Shown here in pieces: positions 17,960-26,407 of a DNA stretch of 64,000 nt. The first letter of the stretch is position 1. Every line of letters starts with the position of its first letter. The notes beneath the pieces were generated by a model. The model saw nothing but the letters and a program-made list of their open reading frames with translations, searched no databases and was not told where the DNA came from. The position numbers were made by a program, and so were the translations under genes. The stretch is taken from assembly GCF_003350205.1 (NCBI RefSeq), contig NZ_QLLC01000005.1:1-64000 (forward strand), read 5' to 3'. The stretch comes from Brevundimonas bullata. Its GTDB lineage: Bacteria; Pseudomonadota; Alphaproteobacteria; Caulobacterales; Caulobacteraceae.

Positions 17960-17974
17960 AGAACTGCATGTTCT
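17960..17974. promoter_or_regulatory. 15-base palindrome in the gntR / XRE divergent region
   Basis: Arms AGAAC and GTTCT flank five bases (TGCAT) whose centre is itself symmetric. It lies 114 bases upstream of the gntR start and 138 upstream of the XRE gene, inside a locally T-rich stretch. A CCGCAAG half-site like those near the LuxR-type genes lies about ten bases to the right. It is a candidate operator for either gene. Confidence 0.4.
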
Positions 17975-18111
17975 TTGCGCACTTTCCGCAAGACTCGGGA
18001 CACCGTGAGCTTCCCGTCTTCCATTTGATGCTCAACTGACGCATTTTTCAACCACCGGGAGTACGGCGTCGAGAATCGCGTTGCCCTCCACAACCCGAGG
18101 CAGCCGAGCTG

Positions 18112-18594
18112 ATGGAAAGCGATCGTCCCCGCTCTCAGAACGAAATCCTGGCTGCGGCCCTGCGGTTGATCCGCCTGCATCGACGGATGAAGCCCGCCGA
18201 AGTGGCCGACGCCATGGGCATGGCCAAGCGGTCGTACGAACACTTCGAGGCCGGGAAGGGAAAGATCAATCTCGAGCGGATCCACCGGTTCGCCGAGGCC
18301 ACGGACAGTGATCCCTACGCCATCATCGACTGTATGGCGCTCGGCTCCCCCGAGTTCGCCGTTCGCTGCGCGGACAACAAGGCGATGCTCGCGCTGCGGG
18401 TTGTCACCCAGGAGTTCGACGAGGACGTGGGCGATGCGATCATGGAACTCGACACGCGCTCGATCATCAACGCCTTCACCCGCACCCTGAAGGACCTCGG
18501 GATGCAGGCCGTGAGACGTGATGACGCGGCCAAGGCCTGGCTCGATGAGCGGATCGGACGGCTGGTCACGCCCTCGAAGGACGAGGACGAGTGA
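18112..18594 (+). CDS. XRE-type helix-turn-helix regulator
   Basis: 160 residues with an N-terminal Cro/C1-type HTH at about residues 10-65 (ILAAALRLIRLHRRMKPAEVADAMGMAKRSYEHFEAGKG...INLERIHRFAEATDSD). The C-terminal half is helical and unassigned. It stands at the head of the transfer region, before a small LuxR-type gene and the type IV secretion operon, so it probably controls conjugation genes or excision. The start ATG is at 18112 with GAGG some 14 bases upstream. Confidence 0.75.
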   Translation: MESDRPRSQNEILAAALRLIRLHRRMKPAEVADAMGMAKRSYEHFEAGKGKINLERIHRFAEATDSDPYAIIDCMALGSPEFAVRCADNKAMLALRVVTQEFDEDVGDAIMELDTRSIINAFTRTLKDLGMQAVRRDDAAKAWLDERIGRLVTPSKDEDE

Positions 18595-18631
18595 CCGGGG
18601 TCGTCTCACACCGTAAGTTCGCTGCGTGAAC

Positions 18632-18650
18632 CTTGCGGTATTGCCGCAAG
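18632..18650. promoter_or_regulatory. 7-bp inverted repeat upstream of second luxR-type gene
   Basis: Arms CTTGCGG (18632-18638) and CCGCAAG (18644-18650) with a five-base loop, ending 27 bases before the ATG of the small LuxR-type gene. The half-site TTGCGG/CCGCAA is the same one found in the repeat at 7213-7239, in the opposite arrangement. It probably acts as an operator for one or both LuxR-type proteins. Confidence 0.55.
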
Positions 18651-18677
18651 TTCGAAACCGGGTCTGGCTTGAGTCCC

Positions 18678-18947
18678 ATGACCCAGTCGCTTTCCAGATC
18701 GTCCGGTGGAGGTCGTCTCGCGCTCGCAGCCCGCTTGTCTGCACGGCAGTCAGACTGCCTGCGCCTCGCCGCCCAAGGCCTTCCGTCCCGCGAGATCGGA
18801 CGTCGCCTCAGCCTCTCCTCCCGCACGGTCGACGACCATATCCTGCTCGCCTGCAGGACGCTGGGTGTCAGAACCCGCGTCCAGGCCGTAGCCCGGCTTG
18901 TCGGAGACGACCGCCGCGAAAGCGAGCCGCGCACCTTCGCCCCGTAG
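18678..18947 (+). CDS. Small LuxR-type HTH regulator of the transfer region
   Basis: 89 residues, essentially one LuxR/GerE DNA-binding domain (RLSARQSDCLRLAAQGLPSREIGRRLSLSSRTVDDHILLACRTLGVRTRVQAVARL) with no sensory domain. It is clearly related to the protein at 6903-7142. It precedes the type IV secretion operon by 76 bases and probably controls it. The ATG at 18678 is chosen because an upstream start would cross the inverted repeat at 18632-18650. Confidence 0.75.
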   Translation: MTQSLSRSSGGGRLALAARLSARQSDCLRLAAQGLPSREIGRRLSLSSRTVDDHILLACRTLGVRTRVQAVARLVGDDRRESEPRTFAP

Positions 18948-19023
18948 GTCTGCGGTGGCGCCCTGACGGATCGATTGGGCGCTACCGATGGGGTCTGCTG
19001 ACGGCTCTTAACGGAGCCCTGCC

Positions 19024-19662
19024 TTGCTCGATCTCGCCCTCGTCCTCGCCCTTTCCGCCCAGTGCGCACCCGGGGTCTCGCCGCAGACCCTGGCCGCGAT
19101 CGCCCATACGGAGAGCCGCTTCAATCCCCTGGCGATCGGCGTCAATCGCGGCGCCGCCGTGCGTCAGCCCAGGACCCGCGAGGAAGCGGCACGGGTCGCG
19201 CGCCGCCTGATCGCCTCGGGCGCCAACATCGATCTCGGTCTCGCTCAGATCAACTCCGGCAATCTCGGATGGCTGCGTCTGAGTGTAGAGGACGCCTTCG
19301 ACCCCTGCCGCAACCTGACCGCGGCAGGGACCGTGCTGCGCGCCGGCTTCGATCCTGCATCGACGGCCTTTGACCGCCAACAGGCCCTGCGCGTGGCCCT
19401 GTCCCGATACAACACCGGTCATCCCGATCGCGGCTTTCGCAACGGCTATGTCGCGCGCGTCGAAGCGTCCGCGGCGCGCCTGGGCCTGGCCGTCTCCGCG
19501 CCGCCGCTCACCGAAGCCGCATCAGGCTCGCTCCCCGATCAGGTGGCGCCAGACCCCGTCGCGCCACCCGCCGCCTGGGACGTGTTCGCGCACGCCACCG
19601 CCAGCGCCGTCGTCCTCTTCGCCCCCGCCTCACAGACCCAGACCTGGAGCGTCAACCCGTGA
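19024..19662 (+). CDS. VirB1-like lytic transglycosylase
   Basis: 212 residues with an SLT-type domain: catalytic Glu in AIAHTESRFNPLAIGVN near residue 30, GLAQINSGNL and later RYNTGH motifs. In type IV secretion it opens peptidoglycan locally so the channel can assemble. It starts at a TTG with a weak ribosome-binding site (CGGAG), and the first residues form a hydrophobic signal-like segment. It is the first gene of a tightly overlapping operon that runs to the LPD7 gene; its stop overlaps the next start. Confidence 0.88.
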   Translation: MLDLALVLALSAQCAPGVSPQTLAAIAHTESRFNPLAIGVNRGAAVRQPRTREEAARVARRLIASGANIDLGLAQINSGNLGWLRLSVEDAFDPCRNLTAAGTVLRAGFDPASTAFDRQQALRVALSRYNTGHPDRGFRNGYVARVEASAARLGLAVSAPPLTEAASGSLPDQVAPDPVAPPAAWDVFAHATASAVVLFAPASQTQTWSVNP

Positions 19663-19958
19663 CCCTGTCCCCCATTCGACGCCGCCAATGCGCGGTCGGA
19701 GCGATCGCCCTGGCGACCACCCTGATGTCGGTGCAGCCCGCCTTCGCCCAGGCCAATGTCGAGGGCCTGCTGCAGAATGTCGTCGACATGCTGACCGGCA
19801 ACACGGCCAGGCTGTTGGCCATCCTGGCGGTCGTCATCGTCGGCATCCTGTGGATGTTCGGCCTGTTCGATCTGCGGCGCGCCGCCATCGTCATTCTCGG
19901 CATCGTCGTGGTCTTCGGCGCCGCCGAGATCGTCGGCCTGATCACGGGCGGCGCCTGA
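19659..19958 (+). CDS. VirB2/TrbC-like conjugative pilin
   Basis: 99 residues: a signal peptide (AIALATTLMSVQPAFAQA) and two hydrophobic helices (LLAILAVVIVGILWMFGLF and AAIVILGIVVVFGAAEIVGLI) separated by a short polar loop with DLRR. This is the plan of VirB2/TrbC pilin precursors, the main subunit of the conjugative pilus. It starts at GTG and overlaps the genes on both sides by a few bases. Confidence 0.85.
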   Translation: MTLSPIRRRQCAVGAIALATTLMSVQPAFAQANVEGLLQNVVDMLTGNTARLLAILAVVIVGILWMFGLFDLRRAAIVILGIVVVFGAAEIVGLITGGA

Positions 19959-20137
19959 TGGCCCGGGCCGACGCCTGTCTGATCGTCGCGGGGATCGCCG
20001 GCGGGCTTGCGCTGACGCTGATGCTCGGCGTCCGTCTGATCTCGCCGGCACGCTACGCCCAGGCTCTGGGCGGTGGTCTGGTCGGTCTCGCCGTGGCGAA
20101 AGCCGCCCTGGCCCTGAGCGGGGCGGACCATGGCTGA
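19958..20137 (+). CDS. Small membrane protein in the type IV secretion operon
   Basis: 59 residues with two hydrophobic segments (LIVAGIAGGLALTLMLG and ALGGGLVGLAVAKAALAL). Its ATG overlaps the pilin stop, and its end overlaps the VirB3 gene by eight bases, so it is a genuine operon member. I do not recognise the family. It could be an extra inner-membrane partner of VirB3, or a pilin-processing or chaperone protein. Confidence 0.6.
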   Translation: MARADACLIVAGIAGGLALTLMLGVRLISPARYAQALGGGLVGLAVAKAALALSGADHG

Positions 20138-20465
20138 GGAACGACTGATCGAAGAGCCCCTGTTCCTAGCCTGCACCCGGCCGGCGATGATCCTGGGCGT
20201 GCCCATGGAGGCCATGGGCGTCAACGTCATGATCTCGGGCCTGGCCTTTCTCGTCGGCGGCAGCCTGCTCTATCTGCTGATCGCGCCGGCCCTGCATCTG
20301 GTCTTTCGCGCGATCTGCAAGGTGGACCACAACGCCTTCAGGCTTCTGCTGGTCTTCGTCGACACCAAGGGCCGGTCCCGCAACGGCGCCCTGTGGGGCG
20401 GCAGCTCGGCGACACCCCTCCCCCTTGTCCGGCGTTACAGCGCAAGGGAGCTGCTCCGTGGCTGA
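20130..20465 (+). CDS. VirB3/TrbD-like inner-membrane protein
   Basis: 111 residues: a conserved start (ERLIEEPLFLACTRPAMILGVPMEA), two adjacent membrane helices (VMISGLAFLVGGSLLYLLIAPALHLVF) and a C-terminal cytoplasmic part with CKVDHNAFRLLLVFVDTK. This matches VirB3, which partners VirB4 in pilus assembly. It overlaps the VirB4 gene by eight bases. Confidence 0.87.
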   Translation: MAEERLIEEPLFLACTRPAMILGVPMEAMGVNVMISGLAFLVGGSLLYLLIAPALHLVFRAICKVDHNAFRLLLVFVDTKGRSRNGALWGGSSATPLPLVRRYSARELLRG

Positions 20466-22833
20466 GCTCCGTCTCTCGCCGTCGCGCCTGCGCAGGGAGG
20501 GCGACGCCCTGGCCGGCCTGCCCTATGCGCGCCACGCCTCGGACCACATCGTCACGCTCGATAGCGGGGCGCTGATGGTTGCCTTCCAACTTCAGGGCGC
20601 GGCATTCGAGACCGCCGACCCGCGCGATCTGAACGACTGGCACGTCAAGCTCAACCAGACCTGGCGCAACCTGGCTGACGATCGGTTGGCGGTCTGGCAC
20701 CACATCGTCCGGCGCGAGGTCCAGCCCGAGGTCATGGGCGGGTTCCGCTCCGACTTCGCACGCGATCTGAGCCAGGCCTACGAAGCGCGGCTCGGAGGCC
20801 GGCGGCTGTTCGTCAACGAACTCTTTGTCAGCCTGGTGCTCCATCCCGGCCGTGATCCCGGCGATCGCGCTGCGGCGCTCATGCGTCGCCTGCAGACAGC
20901 CCGCCGTCAGGACACGGAGGTCGCCCCCGAACAGATCAAGCGGCTCGAGGACGCCGCGCGCGATCTTGAGCAGTATCTCGGCCGCTATTCGCCGCGCCGC
21001 CTTGGCCTGTACCAACACGGAGACATCTGGTGCTCCGAACCGATGGAGCTGGTTCGGCTCGTCCTCACCGGCCGGCCGGGACGCGTCCCCATCGTCTACG
21101 GCCATCTCGGATCCGCGGTTCATACGGTGAGGGTCATCTTCGGACGCGAAAGCCTGGAGCTTCGGGACGTCGACGCAGGCCGTTACGCCGGCGTTCTCGC
21201 CATCAAGGAATATCCGGCCTCGACCCGGCCCGGACTGTGGAACCCGCTGCTGAGCGCCTCCTTCGGGTTCGTCATGACCCAGTCCTTCGCCTTCCTGTCC
21301 AAGGCGGCCGGGCGATCGGTGATGGAGCGCAAGCAGAACCAGATGGTCTCCGCGCGTGACCGCGCCGCTTCCCAGATCGACGGCCTTTCGGACGCGCTGG
21401 ACGATCTGGTCAGCAACCGGTTCGTGCTCGGCGAACACCAGGCGTCCGTCCTGGTCTACGGCGACACGCCCGCCGCCCTGGCCGACCACCTTTCGAAGGC
21501 GCGAGCGCATCTGGCTGACTCCGGCCTGGTCGTCGCCCGCGAGGACCTCGGCCTCGAGGCCGCTTTCTGGTCCCAGTTCCCTGGCGGCTTCGCGCGGCGC
21601 ACGCGTCCGGCCGCGATCACCTCCCGCAACTTCGCCGCTCTCGCGCCTTTCCACGCCTATCCCATCGGAAAGCCACAGGGCAATCACTGGGGATCGGCGG
21701 TGGCGACGCTGCGCACCACAGCCGGATCCCCTTTCTACTTCAACTTCCACGTCGGCGATCTCGGCCACACCTTCATCTGCGGCCCCTCCGGGTCGGGCAA
21801 GACGGTCGTCCAGAACTTCATGCTGGCGCAGCTGGAGCGGTTCGACGCCCAGCAGCTGTTCATCGACAAAGACCGGGGCGCCGAGATCTTCGTTCGGGCC
21901 TGCGGCGGCACCTATCTGGCTCTGCGCGACGGCGTGCCCACGGGGTTCGCGCCCTTCAAGGCATTGGAGCCGTCACCCGCCAATCGCGCCTTCCTGAGCC
22001 GACTGGTGCGGACCCTGGTCGCCCGACCGAACGAGACCCTGTCGGTCCCGGAAGCACGCGCCATCGACGAAGCCGTCGCTGCGCTTGAGGCCCTCCCGCG
22101 CGAGCGACGCTCGCTTTCGGCCCTGCGCAGCCTGCTCGGTCAATCGGACGTGGGCGGCGTGGGGGCGCGGCTGGAACGCTGGGTCCGGGGCGGGCCGCTC
22201 GGCTGGGCTCTGGACGGCGACTACGACGTCCTGTCGCTCGACGCCCGCTTCGCCGGCTTCGACATGACCGATGTGCTGGACCACCCCGAGGTCCGCACGC
22301 CGATGATGCTCTACCTCTTTCACCGGATCGCCCAGCGGGTGGACGGGCGCCGGCTTGTTCTCGACATCGACGAGTTCTGGAAGGTGCTGGGCGACGCCGC
22401 CTTCACCGATCTGGCCCAGGACGGCCTGAAGACCTGGCGCAAACAGAACGCCCTGATGGTCTTCGGCACCCAGTCCCCGGCCGACGCGCTGCGCTCGCCG
22501 ATCGCCCACACCATCCTCGAACAGTGCGCGACCAAGATCTTCCTGCCGAACGCCCACGGTCAGGCCCGCGACTATGTCGAAGGCTTCGGCCTGAGCGACG
22601 AGGAGTTCCGACTGATCCGGGACGAGCTGACGCCGGAGTCTCATCGCTTCCTGGTCAAACAGGGTCACGACAGCGTGGTCGTGGAGCTTGACCTCAAGGG
22701 GCTGGATGACGCGCTGGCCGTCCTGTCCGGACGATCCGAAACCGTCGCCCTTCTCGACCGGCTGAGAGCCGAGACCGGGGACGACTACGCCGACTGGCGG
22801 GGCCCCTTCCATTCCCAGAGGAGACTGACATGA
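20458..22833 (+). CDS. VirB4/TrbE-like conjugative ATPase
   Basis: 791 residues. The N-terminal CagE/TrbE domain is followed by an AAA-type ATPase with Walker A GPSGSGKT at 442-449 and a Walker B region (RLVLDIDEFWKVL) in the C-terminal half. VirB4 powers pilus assembly and substrate transfer at the inner membrane. A GTG at 20458 is preferred because homology begins there and it gives the usual overlap with VirB3; an ATG 11 codons upstream is in frame but adds unrelated residues. Confidence 0.93.
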   Translation: MAELRLSPSRLRREGDALAGLPYARHASDHIVTLDSGALMVAFQLQGAAFETADPRDLNDWHVKLNQTWRNLADDRLAVWHHIVRREVQPEVMGGFRSDFARDLSQAYEARLGGRRLFVNELFVSLVLHPGRDPGDRAAALMRRLQTARRQDTEVAPEQIKRLEDAARDLEQYLGRYSPRRLGLYQHGDIWCSEPMELVRLVLTGRPGRVPIVYGHLGSAVHTVRVIFGRESLELRDVDAGRYAGVLAIKEYPASTRPGLWNPLLSASFGFVMTQSFAFLSKAAGRSVMERKQNQMVSARDRAASQIDGLSDALDDLVSNRFVLGEHQASVLVYGDTPAALADHLSKARAHLADSGLVVAREDLGLEAAFWSQFPGGFARRTRPAAITSRNFAALAPFHAYPIGKPQGNHWGSAVATLRTTAGSPFYFNFHVGDLGHTFICGPSGSGKTVVQNFMLAQLERFDAQQLFIDKDRGAEIFVRACGGTYLALRDGVPTGFAPFKALEPSPANRAFLSRLVRTLVARPNETLSVPEARAIDEAVAALEALPRERRSLSALRSLLGQSDVGGVGARLERWVRGGPLGWALDGDYDVLSLDARFAGFDMTDVLDHPEVRTPMMLYLFHRIAQRVDGRRLVLDIDEFWKVLGDAAFTDLAQDGLKTWRKQNALMVFGTQSPADALRSPIAHTILEQCATKIFLPNAHGQARDYVEGFGLSDEEFRLIRDELTPESHRFLVKQGHDSVVVELDLKGLDDALAVLSGRSETVALLDRLRAETGDDYADWRGPFHSQRRLT

Positions 22834-23534
22834 GACGCTCCATCCTTTCGATCGCCGTCGCCCTGGCCGCGGTGACCGCTGTTCCGGCCCACGCCCAGCA
22901 GGTTGTTTACGACCCAACGTCCTTCGCCCAGATGGTCAAGGATGCGCGCACTGCCATCGAACAGCTCGACAGCCTGAAGGCCCAGGTCCAGCAGGGCCAG
23001 GAGTTGTTCGCCAGCCTCAACGACCTGTCCAACGTCAATGCGATCGCTGAACGGCTGGGCCTCCCCGAGATCCGCAATCCCCTGCCCGACATGGCCACCC
23101 TGCGGTCGGCCGCCGACGGGGACCTGTCGGCGCTCGGCGAACTGGCCGAGCGGGCCGACGCGATCCGCCGCGGGACCCGCGTCTACACCCCGGCTGCGCC
23201 GTCCGCCGCCGCGGACGCCCTGGAACGGTCAGGCGCGCGGACCGCCCGTGATCTGGCGATCGGCGAGGCCGTCGACCGGTCGGCGACCGATCGTCTTGAA
23301 GGCCTGGAGACGCTGCGTCGCGCCCTCGACACCGCGCCGAACGCGCGGGCCGTGATGGACCTGAACGCCCGGCTCGCGGCGGAACAGGCCCTGATCCAGA
23401 ACGAACAGGTCCGGCTGCAGGGCCTGGCCCTGACCCAGGCCGCCGAAGCCCGTCTCGAGGAACAGCGGGCGCGGGAGCGGATCGCCGCGGAACGGTCGGC
23501 CCGCATGGACGCCTACCGTCAGGCCTTTCAGTGA
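22830..23534 (+). CDS. VirB5/TrbJ-like protein
   Basis: 234 residues: a signal peptide (SIAVALAAVTAVPAHAQ) then long helical, coiled-coil-prone sequence starting VVYDPTSFAQMVKDARTAIEQLDSLKAQVQQGQELF, the typical N-terminal motif of TrbJ/VirB5, a minor component at the pilus tip. The C-terminal end is rich in Glu, Arg and Ala (RLEEQRARERIAAERSARM). It overlaps VirB4 and the small lipoprotein gene. Confidence 0.87.
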   Translation: MRRSILSIAVALAAVTAVPAHAQQVVYDPTSFAQMVKDARTAIEQLDSLKAQVQQGQELFASLNDLSNVNAIAERLGLPEIRNPLPDMATLRSAADGDLSALGELAERADAIRRGTRVYTPAAPSAAADALERSGARTARDLAIGEAVDRSATDRLEGLETLRRALDTAPNARAVMDLNARLAAEQALIQNEQVRLQGLALTQAAEARLEEQRARERIAAERSARMDAYRQAFQ

Positions 23535-23743
23535 AAGCCGCCCTGGTCCTGCTCGGCCTGCTGGCGGGTTGCGGCGAGCCGGAAGCGCCCAGGGGTGAGC
23601 CGCGCCTGGATCGCGCCGCGCTCGAGGCGGCCATCGTGGACTGCGAACGCGGCGCCCGCCGGCACGGCTGTGACGCCGCCCAGGCGCGTCTCGCCGAGGT
23701 CCGGCGGGCCGACCGCATGGCCGCCTACCGGCAGGGTTTCTAG
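23531..23743 (+). CDS. Small lipoprotein, entry-exclusion type (TrbK/EexN-like)
   Basis: 70 residues starting at GTG. A short hydrophobic leader ends in a lipobox (LLAGCG), so the mature protein is a lipoprotein beginning at Cys18. Position between VirB5 and VirB6 is where entry-exclusion lipoproteins lie in related systems. The C-terminal MAAYRQGF echoes the end of VirB5 (MDAYRQAF), suggesting that a short stretch was duplicated. A role in blocking redundant conjugation is inference from position. Confidence 0.65.
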   Translation: MKAALVLLGLLAGCGEPEAPRGEPRLDRAALEAAIVDCERGARRHGCDAAQARLAEVRRADRMAAYRQGF

Positions 23744-23752
23744 GAGGTCGCC

Positions 23753-24676
23753 ATGTCGTTTCAGGTCTTCGAGCCGGCCTATGTCTTCCTCGACGAACGT
23801 CTGAGCGCCTTCCTCGGGGACCGGCTGGGCGCGGTGATCGCCGAGGTCGAAGGCCCGCTGCGCATCGCCCTGGTCCTCTACATCGTCCTCTATGGCTTCG
23901 CGATCTTCCGGGGCGCCATCAGCGAACCGGTCATGGATTTCGCGATCCGCGCGATCAAGCTGCTGTTCATCTATGTGCTGGCCACCACCCCGGCCTATTC
24001 GGACTTCGTCACCGAGCCGCTGTTCCGCGACCTGCCGAACCTTCTGACGCGGGCCATCAGCGGTGCGGAGACGCCGAACGTCGGCGCGGCCTTCGACCAG
24101 TTCCTCGCCTACGCCGGCTATCTCGGAGAGAAGATCGGCAGCGAAGGATCGGCCTTCGACCCGTCGCCCTGGATCGTCGCCGCGGTCGTCTTCATCGTCG
24201 GCGCCCTGGCCTGCGCGCTCGGTTTCGGCGTTGTTCTCGTCGCCAAACTGGCGCTGGCCCTTCTGGTCACCCTCGGCCCCATCTTCATCGCCTGCGCCTT
24301 GTTCGACGCGACGCGGCGCTTCTTCTTCGGTTGGCTGTCCCAGGCGGTGAACTATCTGGTCCTGTTCGCCCTGATCATCACCATCTTCCAGCTCGTCCTG
24401 TCGCTGGTCCGGGATCAGTGGGGCGCGATCGAGGGCGGCGACCCGATGGTCGGCGGCCTGATCTTCATCGCCCTTTGCCTGCTCGGCGCGATCTTCTTCC
24501 TGCAGACGCCCGCGATCGCGGCCGGCATCGCCGGCGGCGCCAGCGCCGGACTCGCCGACTTCGCCAACGCCGCCTCCCTGGGATCCAGCCCCAGCGCCGT
24601 CGCGCGGGGGCCTCTCGAGGCCAGCCGTCAACCGCCGCGCAGCGGCGGAACCATCCGTCCCACAGGAGCCCAGTGA
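23753..24676 (+). CDS. VirB6/TrbL-like inner-membrane channel protein
   Basis: 307 residues with at least six hydrophobic segments (for example RIALVLYIVLYGFAIF, PWIVAAVVFIVGALACALGFG and a GLIFIALCLLGAIFFLQ segment), the polytopic core of the transfer channel. AGGAGG eight bases before the ATG supports the start. The C-terminal 40 residues are polar and Pro/Arg-rich. The stop overlaps the start of the next lipoprotein gene. Confidence 0.87.
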   Translation: MSFQVFEPAYVFLDERLSAFLGDRLGAVIAEVEGPLRIALVLYIVLYGFAIFRGAISEPVMDFAIRAIKLLFIYVLATTPAYSDFVTEPLFRDLPNLLTRAISGAETPNVGAAFDQFLAYAGYLGEKIGSEGSAFDPSPWIVAAVVFIVGALACALGFGVVLVAKLALALLVTLGPIFIACALFDATRRFFFGWLSQAVNYLVLFALIITIFQLVLSLVRDQWGAIEGGDPMVGGLIFIALCLLGAIFFLQTPAIAAGIAGGASAGLADFANAASLGSSPSAVARGPLEASRQPPRSGGTIRPTGAQ

Positions 24677-24903
24677 TGCCCTTTCTTCGAATATCGTCCC
24701 GCGTCGTGTCGATCGCCCTGGCGGTCCAGGCCGTGTCCGCCTGCGCCACCTTTCGAACCGCCGATCCGCCGGTCTGCGACGGCCGCCATCGTCGACCCGC
24801 CAATCCCTACGGTTCGATCCTCTCGCCGGCGGCGCCGCACACGCCCGCGCCCGCAGCCGACGCGGCTTCCTCCATCGACCCTGGCGCAGGAGGCTGCGCA
24901 TGA
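24676..24903 (+). CDS. VirB7/TrbH-like lipoprotein
   Basis: 75 residues with a signal peptide ending in the lipobox VSAC (cleavage before Cys near residue 23), followed by a short Pro/Ala-rich mature part. Small outer-membrane lipoproteins at this position usually stabilise VirB9. AGGAG lies upstream and the ATG overlaps the VirB6 stop. The last bases overlap VirB8. Confidence 0.65.
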   Translation: MPFLRISSRVVSIALAVQAVSACATFRTADPPVCDGRHRRPANPYGSILSPAAPHTPAPAADAASSIDPGAGGCA

Positions 24904-25583
24904 CCGGCGTCCCATCCCCCGATCTGAAAGCCTATTTCGCCGAGGCGCGGCGATGGGATCAGGACCGGCTCAGCGCCGCCATACGATCGCGCCGGCGGGC
25001 CTGGACCGTGGCGGCTGTGGCTGCCGGCCTGACCGTCGTCGCCGTCGCGGCGGTGGCGGTGCTGACCCCCCTCAAGACCACCGAACCCTTCGTCGTGCGG
25101 GTCGACCAGACCACCGGCGCGGTCGATGTGGTGCGGGGTCTGTCCTCGGCCGAAGGGCCGGCCACCTATGACGAGGCCGTCAGCAAATATTTCCTCGGCC
25201 AGTACGTCCGCGCCCGGGAGGGCTATCTCGACCCCGCCGCCGAGGAAAGCTTCGCCCTGGTCTCGATCCTGTCGGGCCCAACGGAGCAACGCCGCTGGGC
25301 CGACCTCTATCGCGGCTCCAACCCCACCAGTCCCCAGAACCTCTACGGCCCTGAGGCCGAGGCCGTGATCGCGATCCGCGCCATTGGCTTCATCAATGAA
25401 GGCGTCGCCAATGTGCGGTTCCATCGCACGGTGCGTCAGGCCCAACAGATCGTGGAGAGCGACTGGATCGCCACCATCGCCTTCACCTATACGCGCGCGC
25501 CGATGTCGGAGCCGGATCGCCTGCGCAATCCGCTCGGATTTCAGGTGACCTCGTACCGCGCCGACCCGGAGGTGGTCCGATGA
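24900..25583 (+). CDS. VirB8/TrbF-like protein
   Basis: 227 residues: short cytoplasmic N-terminus, one membrane helix (WTVAAVAAGLTVVAVAAVAVL, about 38-58) and a periplasmic NTF2-like domain (TTEPFVVRVDQTTGAVDVV ... YVRAREGYLD ... VESDWIATIAFTY). This is the VirB8 assembly factor that bridges inner- and outer-membrane parts. It overlaps the genes on both sides by four bases. Confidence 0.9.
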   Translation: MTGVPSPDLKAYFAEARRWDQDRLSAAIRSRRRAWTVAAVAAGLTVVAVAAVAVLTPLKTTEPFVVRVDQTTGAVDVVRGLSSAEGPATYDEAVSKYFLGQYVRAREGYLDPAAEESFALVSILSGPTEQRRWADLYRGSNPTSPQNLYGPEAEAVIAIRAIGFINEGVANVRFHRTVRQAQQIVESDWIATIAFTYTRAPMSEPDRLRNPLGFQVTSYRADPEVVR

Positions 25584-26407
25584 GAACCCTGTTGATCGCC
25601 CTGGCGGCCGGCCTCGCGCTGATGACGTCGGGGCCGGCCTGGGCCGAAGACCGCGACGCCCGGATGGTCGAGGTCGACTACGCCCCGGGCTCCGTCTACC
25701 GCATCGCCGGGGCCTTCCGTACCGCCACCCAGATCGTCTTTGGTCCGGACGAAGCCATCCGCCATGTTGCGATCGGCGACAGCGTCAGCTGGGAGGTCGC
25801 GGCCGAGGGTTCCGTCCTCTTCCTCAAACCCCGCGAACGCCTGCAGGCGACCAATCTGCTTGTGGTTACCGAACGTGGAGGCGCGACGCGTCACTATGCG
25901 TTCGAACTGGCGGCGCGAGACGCCCGCGATCGATCCTCCATCGCCTACCAGATCCGGTTCCGATACCCGGCCGACCTCCAGGCCGCGACCGTGGCGTCGC
26001 TCGACGCCGCCGCCGAGGCGATCGAAGAGCGCGTGATCGATCTGGCCCTCGACCAGGCCGCCCTCTCCGGCCCCCGCAACCTCGCCTACAGCGTCCAGGG
26101 CGCGACGGACTTGCAGCCCAGCGAGGTCACCGACAACGGCCGCTTCACCGTGCTGCGGTTTCCGGCCAATCAGCCGATCCCCTCGATCTTCGCGGTTTCC
26201 GCCGACGGCGAGGAAAGCCTGGTCCCCTTCGATGTGCGCGGCGAGTTCGTGGTCATCCACGCGGTCGTCCCCGGCCTGCGGCTGCGCCGCGGCGCTTCGG
26301 TGCTGTGCATCTTCAACGAAGTCTACGACCCGCGCGGTGTCGCCACCGGGACCGGCACGGCCTCGCCGATCGTGGATCGGAGCGTGACGCAAGGAGCCCA
26401 ACCATGA
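25580..26407 (+). CDS. VirB9/TrbG-like outer-membrane-complex protein
   Basis: 275 residues with a signal peptide ending at GPAWAED, an N-terminal beta domain (MVEVDYAPGSVYRIAGAF, then FGPDEAIRHVAIGDSVSWEV) and a C-terminal VirB9 domain (RFTVLRFPANQPIPSIFAV). It forms part of the outer-membrane ring with VirB7 and VirB10. Four-base overlaps occur at both ends. Confidence 0.9.
   Translation: MRTLLIALAAGLALMTSGPAWAEDRDARMVEVDYAPGSVYRIAGAFRTATQIVFGPDEAIRHVAIGDSVSWEVAAEGSVLFLKPRERLQATNLLVVTERGGATRHYAFELAARDARDRSSIAYQIRFRYPADLQAATVASLDAAAEAIEERVIDLALDQAALSGPRNLAYSVQGATDLQPSEVTDNGRFTVLRFPANQPIPSIFAVSADGEESLVPFDVRGEFVVIHAVVPGLRLRRGASVLCIFNEVYDPRGVATGTGTASPIVDRSVTQGAQP

Noticed and set aside
20338..21768. 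Long minus-strand frame of 476 residues inside virB4
   Set aside because: Shadow of the VirB4 codons; no domain or start signal.
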